Source of the DNA: Geopseudomonas sagittaria
GTDB lineage: Bacteria; Pseudomonadota; Gammaproteobacteria; Pseudomonadales; Pseudomonadaceae
Direction: 5' to 3'
DNA length: 64,000 nt
Assembly (NCBI RefSeq): GCF_900115715.1
Contig: NZ_FOXM01000007.1
Span: forward strand, 1 to 64,000
Below, piece by piece: positions 61,467-64,000 of the stretch. The translations under genes were made by a program, and so were the position numbers. Each line of letters begins with the position of its first letter. The first letter of the stretch is position 1. Below the pieces are notes generated by a model. It did no database searches. It saw only the letters and a program-made list of their open reading frames with translations, and was not told the origin of the DNA.

Positions 61467-62324
61467 TCAGCTTTTCTCGCACACCACCGGGCGCTGCGGA
61501 TCGGTAATCCATTCGCTCCACGAGCCGGCGTACAGGCGGCCCAGCGGGTAGCCCGCCAGGCACAGGGCGAACAGGTTGTGGCAGGCCGTCACCCCTGAAC
61601 CGCAGTAGGCGACCAGCTGCTCCTGCGGGCGTGCGCCGAGCAGTTCGGCAAAGCGCTGGCGCAAGACCGCGGCGGGCAGGAAACGGCCGTCGTTGCCCAG
61701 GTTGTCGATGAAGGCCGCGCACTGCGCGCCGGGAATGTGTCCGGCCACCGGGTCGATCGGCTCGACTTCGCCACGAAAGCGCGGCAACCCGCGGGCATCC
61801 AGCAGGGTCAGGTCCGGTTCGGCCAGACGCTGCAGCAGGGCGCCGGCCTCGAGCACCAGGCTGCTGTCCGGCGTCCCCGCGAAACTGCCCGGGGCCGGTT
61901 GCGGCGTCTGCACATCCAGCGGCAGTCCGGCCGCCTGCCAGGCCGTCAGGCCGCCATCCAGCAGGTAGATGCCTTCGCGCTTGCCCAGCCACAGCAGCAG
62001 CCACCAGGCACGGGCGGCAAAGGCGCCCGCACCGTCGTCATACAGCACGATTTCGCTGTCGTTGCTCACGCCCCAGTCGCGCAGGCGCTGGCACAGCTGC
62101 TGCGGGTCCGGCAACGGGTGGCGGCCGGTTCTGCCCGGCTGCACCGGGGCGGACAGATCGCGCTCCAGGTCGGCAAAGCAGGCGCCGGGCAGATGGCCGG
62201 CGGCATGGGCACGCTGGCCATAGCGCGGGTCTTCCAGGGCAAAGCGACAATCGAGAATCGTCAGGCCGGGCTGACCCAGGCGCTGTGCCAGGTCTTGCGG
62301 GCTGATCAGGCGGGCGAGCGACAT
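61467..62324 (-). CDS. sseA: 3-mercaptopyruvate sulfurtransferase (double rhodanese)
   Basis: The enzyme transfers sulfur from 3-mercaptopyruvate (or thiosulfate) to cyanide or thiols. The 285-residue protein has two rhodanese domains (about 8-135 inactive, 155-280 active). The active-site loop is YCGSGVTACHN with the catalytic Cys in CGSGVTA, the loop type of mercaptopyruvate sulfurtransferases. The ATG at 62324 follows a GGAG-type site; 18 upstream codons are ignored. It converges on rsmZ in the position where P. aeruginosa has fdxA, as I recall. Confidence 0.9.
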   Translation of the reverse strand: MSLARLISPQDLAQRLGQPGLTILDCRFALEDPRYGQRAHAAGHLPGACFADLERDLSAPVQPGRTGRHPLPDPQQLCQRLRDWGVSNDSEIVLYDDGAGAFAARAWWLLLWLGKREGIYLLDGGLTAWQAAGLPLDVQTPQPAPGSFAGTPDSSLVLEAGALLQRLAEPDLTLLDARGLPRFRGEVEPIDPVAGHIPGAQCAAFIDNLGNDGRFLPAAVLRQRFAELLGARPQEQLVAYCGSGVTACHNLFALCLAGYPLGRLYAGSWSEWITDPQRPVVCEKS

Positions 62325-62461
62325 CCGGAGTACCTCCGTGCGGGAACTGGCGGGCGCGGCAAGGCCCGCGGATGACACAGCTTAACGCGCGCCGAGAGCG
62401 CTGCGCAGACCCGGTTGGCAGGGTGTTCAGGCTATACTGCGACTTTTTGCAGGAGAGCCCC

Positions 62462-63580
62462 GTGCCCGCTATCGATATCCGCTGGATCCTGGACGACGCG
62501 ACCCTTGCCGCCTGCTGCAGCGCCTGGCGCGAGCGGCCTTTCGTTGCCCTGGATACCGAGTTCATGCGGGTCGACACCTTCTATCCGATCGCGGCGCTGC
62601 TGCAGGTCGGCGACGGCGAGGCGGTGTGGCTGATCGATCCGTTGCAGATTGGCGACTGGTCTCCCTTCGCCGCACTGCTGGACGATCCGGCCGTGGTCAA
62701 GGTGCTGCACTCCTGCAGCGAGGATCTGGAAGTGTTCCGGCGCCTGACCGGCAGCCTGCCGCAACCGCTGTTCGACACCCAGATCGCCGCCGGTTACCTG
62801 AACATCGGCTTCTCCATGGGCTACTCGCGATTGGTCAAGGAGTTGCTGGGCATCGAGTTGCCGAAGGACGAAACCCGTTCCGACTGGCTGCAGCGCCCGC
62901 TGAGCGAGATGCAGGTGCGCTACGCCGCCGAGGATGTGCAGCACCTGTGCGAGGTCTATCACGAGCTGGATCGGCGTCTGTCCGCCGACAAGCGCGCCTG
63001 GCTGCTGGAGGATGGTGCCGAGCTGGTTGCCGCCCAGTACGAGGTGCACGACCCGCAGGACGCCTGGCGCGAGGTCAAGCAGGCCTGGCGCCTCAATGGT
63101 CAGCAGCTGGCCGTGCTGCGCGCACTCTGTACCTGGCGCGAGGAGCAGGCCCGCCAGCGCGATCAGCCACGCAACCGCATCCTGCGCGAGCGCTCTCTGT
63201 GGCCGCTGGCGCGCACCCAGCCGCGTGATAGCGTCAGCCTGGCGCGCATCGAGGACATGCATCCGCGCACCGTGCGCCAGGATGGCGAGACGCTGCTGCG
63301 GCTGATCGCCGAGGCCGCGGCCCTGCCGGCCGAGCAGTGGCCGCAGCCGTTGCCCGAGCCGCTGCCGCTGGAGGCCTCGGCGCTGTTGAAGAAGCTGCGT
63401 GTCGTCGGTCAGCGCGAGGGCGAGCGACTGCAGATCGTGCCCGAGCTGATGCTGCGCAAGAAGGTGCTCGAAGCCCTGCTGAAAACCGGCTATCCCTCCG
63501 GTCCCTACACCCTGCCGGACTCCCTGCGCGGCTGGCGCCGCGCGCTGATGGGCCAGGCACTGCTCGACACCCTGGCTTGA
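62462..63580 (+). CDS. rnd: Ribonuclease D
   Basis: RNase D trims the 3-prime ends of tRNA and other stable RNA. The 372-residue protein has the DEDD exonuclease motifs VALDTEFMR (Asp and Glu), [12 protein letters not shown], and [15 protein letters not shown] with the final Asp and Tyr, followed by an HRDC domain (about 205-290, [18 protein letters not shown]). It starts at GTG behind GCAGGAGAG. An in-frame ATG at 62372 lies in the divergent sseA leader and is not used. Confidence 0.95.
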   Translation: MPAIDIRWILDDATLAACCSAWRERPFVALDTEFMRVDTFYPIAALLQVGDGEAVWLIDPLQIGDWSPFAALLDDPAVVKVLHSCSEDLEVFRRLTGSLPQPLFDTQIAAGYLNIGFSMGYSRLVKELLGIELPKDETRSDWLQRPLSEMQVRYAAEDVQHLCEVYHELDRRLSADKRAWLLEDGAELVAAQYEVHDPQDAWREVKQAWRLNGQQLAVLRALCTWREEQARQRDQPRNRILRERSLWPLARTQPRDSVSLARIEDMHPRTVRQDGETLLRLIAEAAALPAEQWPQPLPEPLPLEASALLKKLRVVGQREGERLQIVPELMLRKKVLEALLKTGYPSGPYTLPDSLRGWRRALMGQALLDTLA

Positions 63581-63585
63581 GGTTG

Positions 63586-63882
63586 ATGATGAAACTGATC
63601 TGCTCCGTCTACAGAAGCCCGCGCAAGCGCGAGATGTACCTGTATGTCGACAAGCGCGAGGCCCTCAAGCGTGTGCCGGAAGGCCTGCTCGGTGCCTTCG
63701 GTGCGCCGCAGCACGTGTTCGACATGCTGCTCACCCCCGAGCGCAAGCTGGCCCGCGAAGACGCGGTCAAGGTGCTCGAGAACATCGACAGGCAGGGCTA
63801 CCACCTGCAGATGCCGCCGCCGGAGGACGACTACATCGAGCACCTGCCGGACGAGCTGCTGCGCCGCAACGATCCGGTGTGA
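63586..63882 (+). CDS. ycgL: YcgL family protein
   Basis: The 98-residue protein matches the YcgL (DUF709) family along its length, with [20 protein letters not shown] at the start, [19 protein letters not shown] in the middle and [11 protein letters not shown] near the end. The function is unknown. The fold is small alpha/beta. It starts at the first of two neighbouring ATGs (63586, 63589), five bases after the rnd stop, and is probably co-transcribed with rnd as in other pseudomonads. Confidence 0.9.
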   Translation: MMKLICSVYRSPRKREMYLYVDKREALKRVPEGLLGAFGAPQHVFDMLLTPERKLAREDAVKVLENIDRQGYHLQMPPPEDDYIEHLPDELLRRNDPV

Positions 63883-63993
63883 ACTGTTGAGCTGCCTCCC
63901 GGACAGCTGGGCAGAGCGGTCACCGGTCGCTCCTGCACTTGGCCGTGCGGGGGCGGATCGCTAGACTGCCGCACCCCTGTACCGAGACCCGCC

Positions 63994-64000
63994 ATGGCCG
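63994..64000 (+). CDS. Possible start of a further gene (partial)
   Basis: ATGGCCG is the last sequence in the window, 111 bases after ycgL, preceded by GAGACCCGCC, which is not a convincing ribosome-binding site. No identity can be assigned from two codons. Confidence 0.25.

Overview
The window is a high-GC gammaproteobacterial chromosome segment that reads as Pseudomonas in the broad sense. The evidence is the gene order cdsA-dxr-rseP-bamA-skp-lpxD-fabZ-lpxA-lpxB-rnhB-dnaE-accA-tilS-pyrG-kdsA-eno-ftsB-ispD, the block gfnR-adhC-fghA-ispF-truD-surE-pcm-nlpD-rpoS, and an RsmZ-type sRNA with an exact GacA upstream activating sequence behind rpoS. The species cannot be fixed from the sequence alone. 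I see no tRNA, rRNA, IS element, prophage or CRISPR array.

Layout. (1) 1-22457, plus strand: envelope and housekeeping core. It covers phospholipid and isoprenoid synthesis (cdsA, dxr, ispD), the site-2 protease RseP, outer-membrane assembly (bamA, skp), lipid A synthesis (lpxD, fabZ, lpxA, lpxB), RNase HII, an AGCS symporter, Pol III alpha, AccA, TilS, CTP synthase, KdsA, enolase and FtsB. (2) 22641-31736: an OmpA-like lipoprotein, pdxH, a small membrane protein, slyB, the six-gene Mrp Na+/H+ antiporter operon (mrpA and mrpB fused) with a switch-like leader, and a minus-strand lipoprotein. (3) 31927-32561: ihfB-lapA without rpsA. (4) 32661-36309, minus strand: an accessory caiB-luxR-moaF cluster ending in two decayed SDR genes. 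(5) 36463-46001: a YjfI-PspA-YqiJ-flotillin-giant AAA ATPase module that looks like a membrane-stress machine. (6) 46154-51752: a diguanylate cyclase with a Vfr/CRP-like box, yaeQ, recJ, an Old Yellow Enzyme and a TerB-like protein. (7) 51759-61396: the glutathione-dependent formaldehyde detoxification genes with their LysR regulator, then ispF-truD-surE-pcm, a DUF368 protein, nlpD, rpoS and rsmZ. A PsrA-like box for rpoS lies inside nlpD. (8) 61467-63882: a sulfurtransferase, rnd and ycgL.

How the genes work together. Envelope biogenesis and envelope-stress functions dominate (RseP, BamA, Skp, Lpx, SlyB, LapA, PspA/flotillin, NlpD, RpoS). Isoprenoid enzymes are spread across the window (dxr, ispD, ispF). 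As I remember the P. aeruginosa PAO1 map, ispD and gfnR are near neighbours there, whereas here about 29 kb of blocks that sit elsewhere in PAO1 lie between them. The window is therefore a mosaic of core blocks with one visibly decaying accessory island. Candidate regulatory sites recognised by eye are the GacA UAS, a PsrA-type box, a Vfr-type box, a LysR-type operator in front of adhC, and mutually exclusive stems in the mrp leader.
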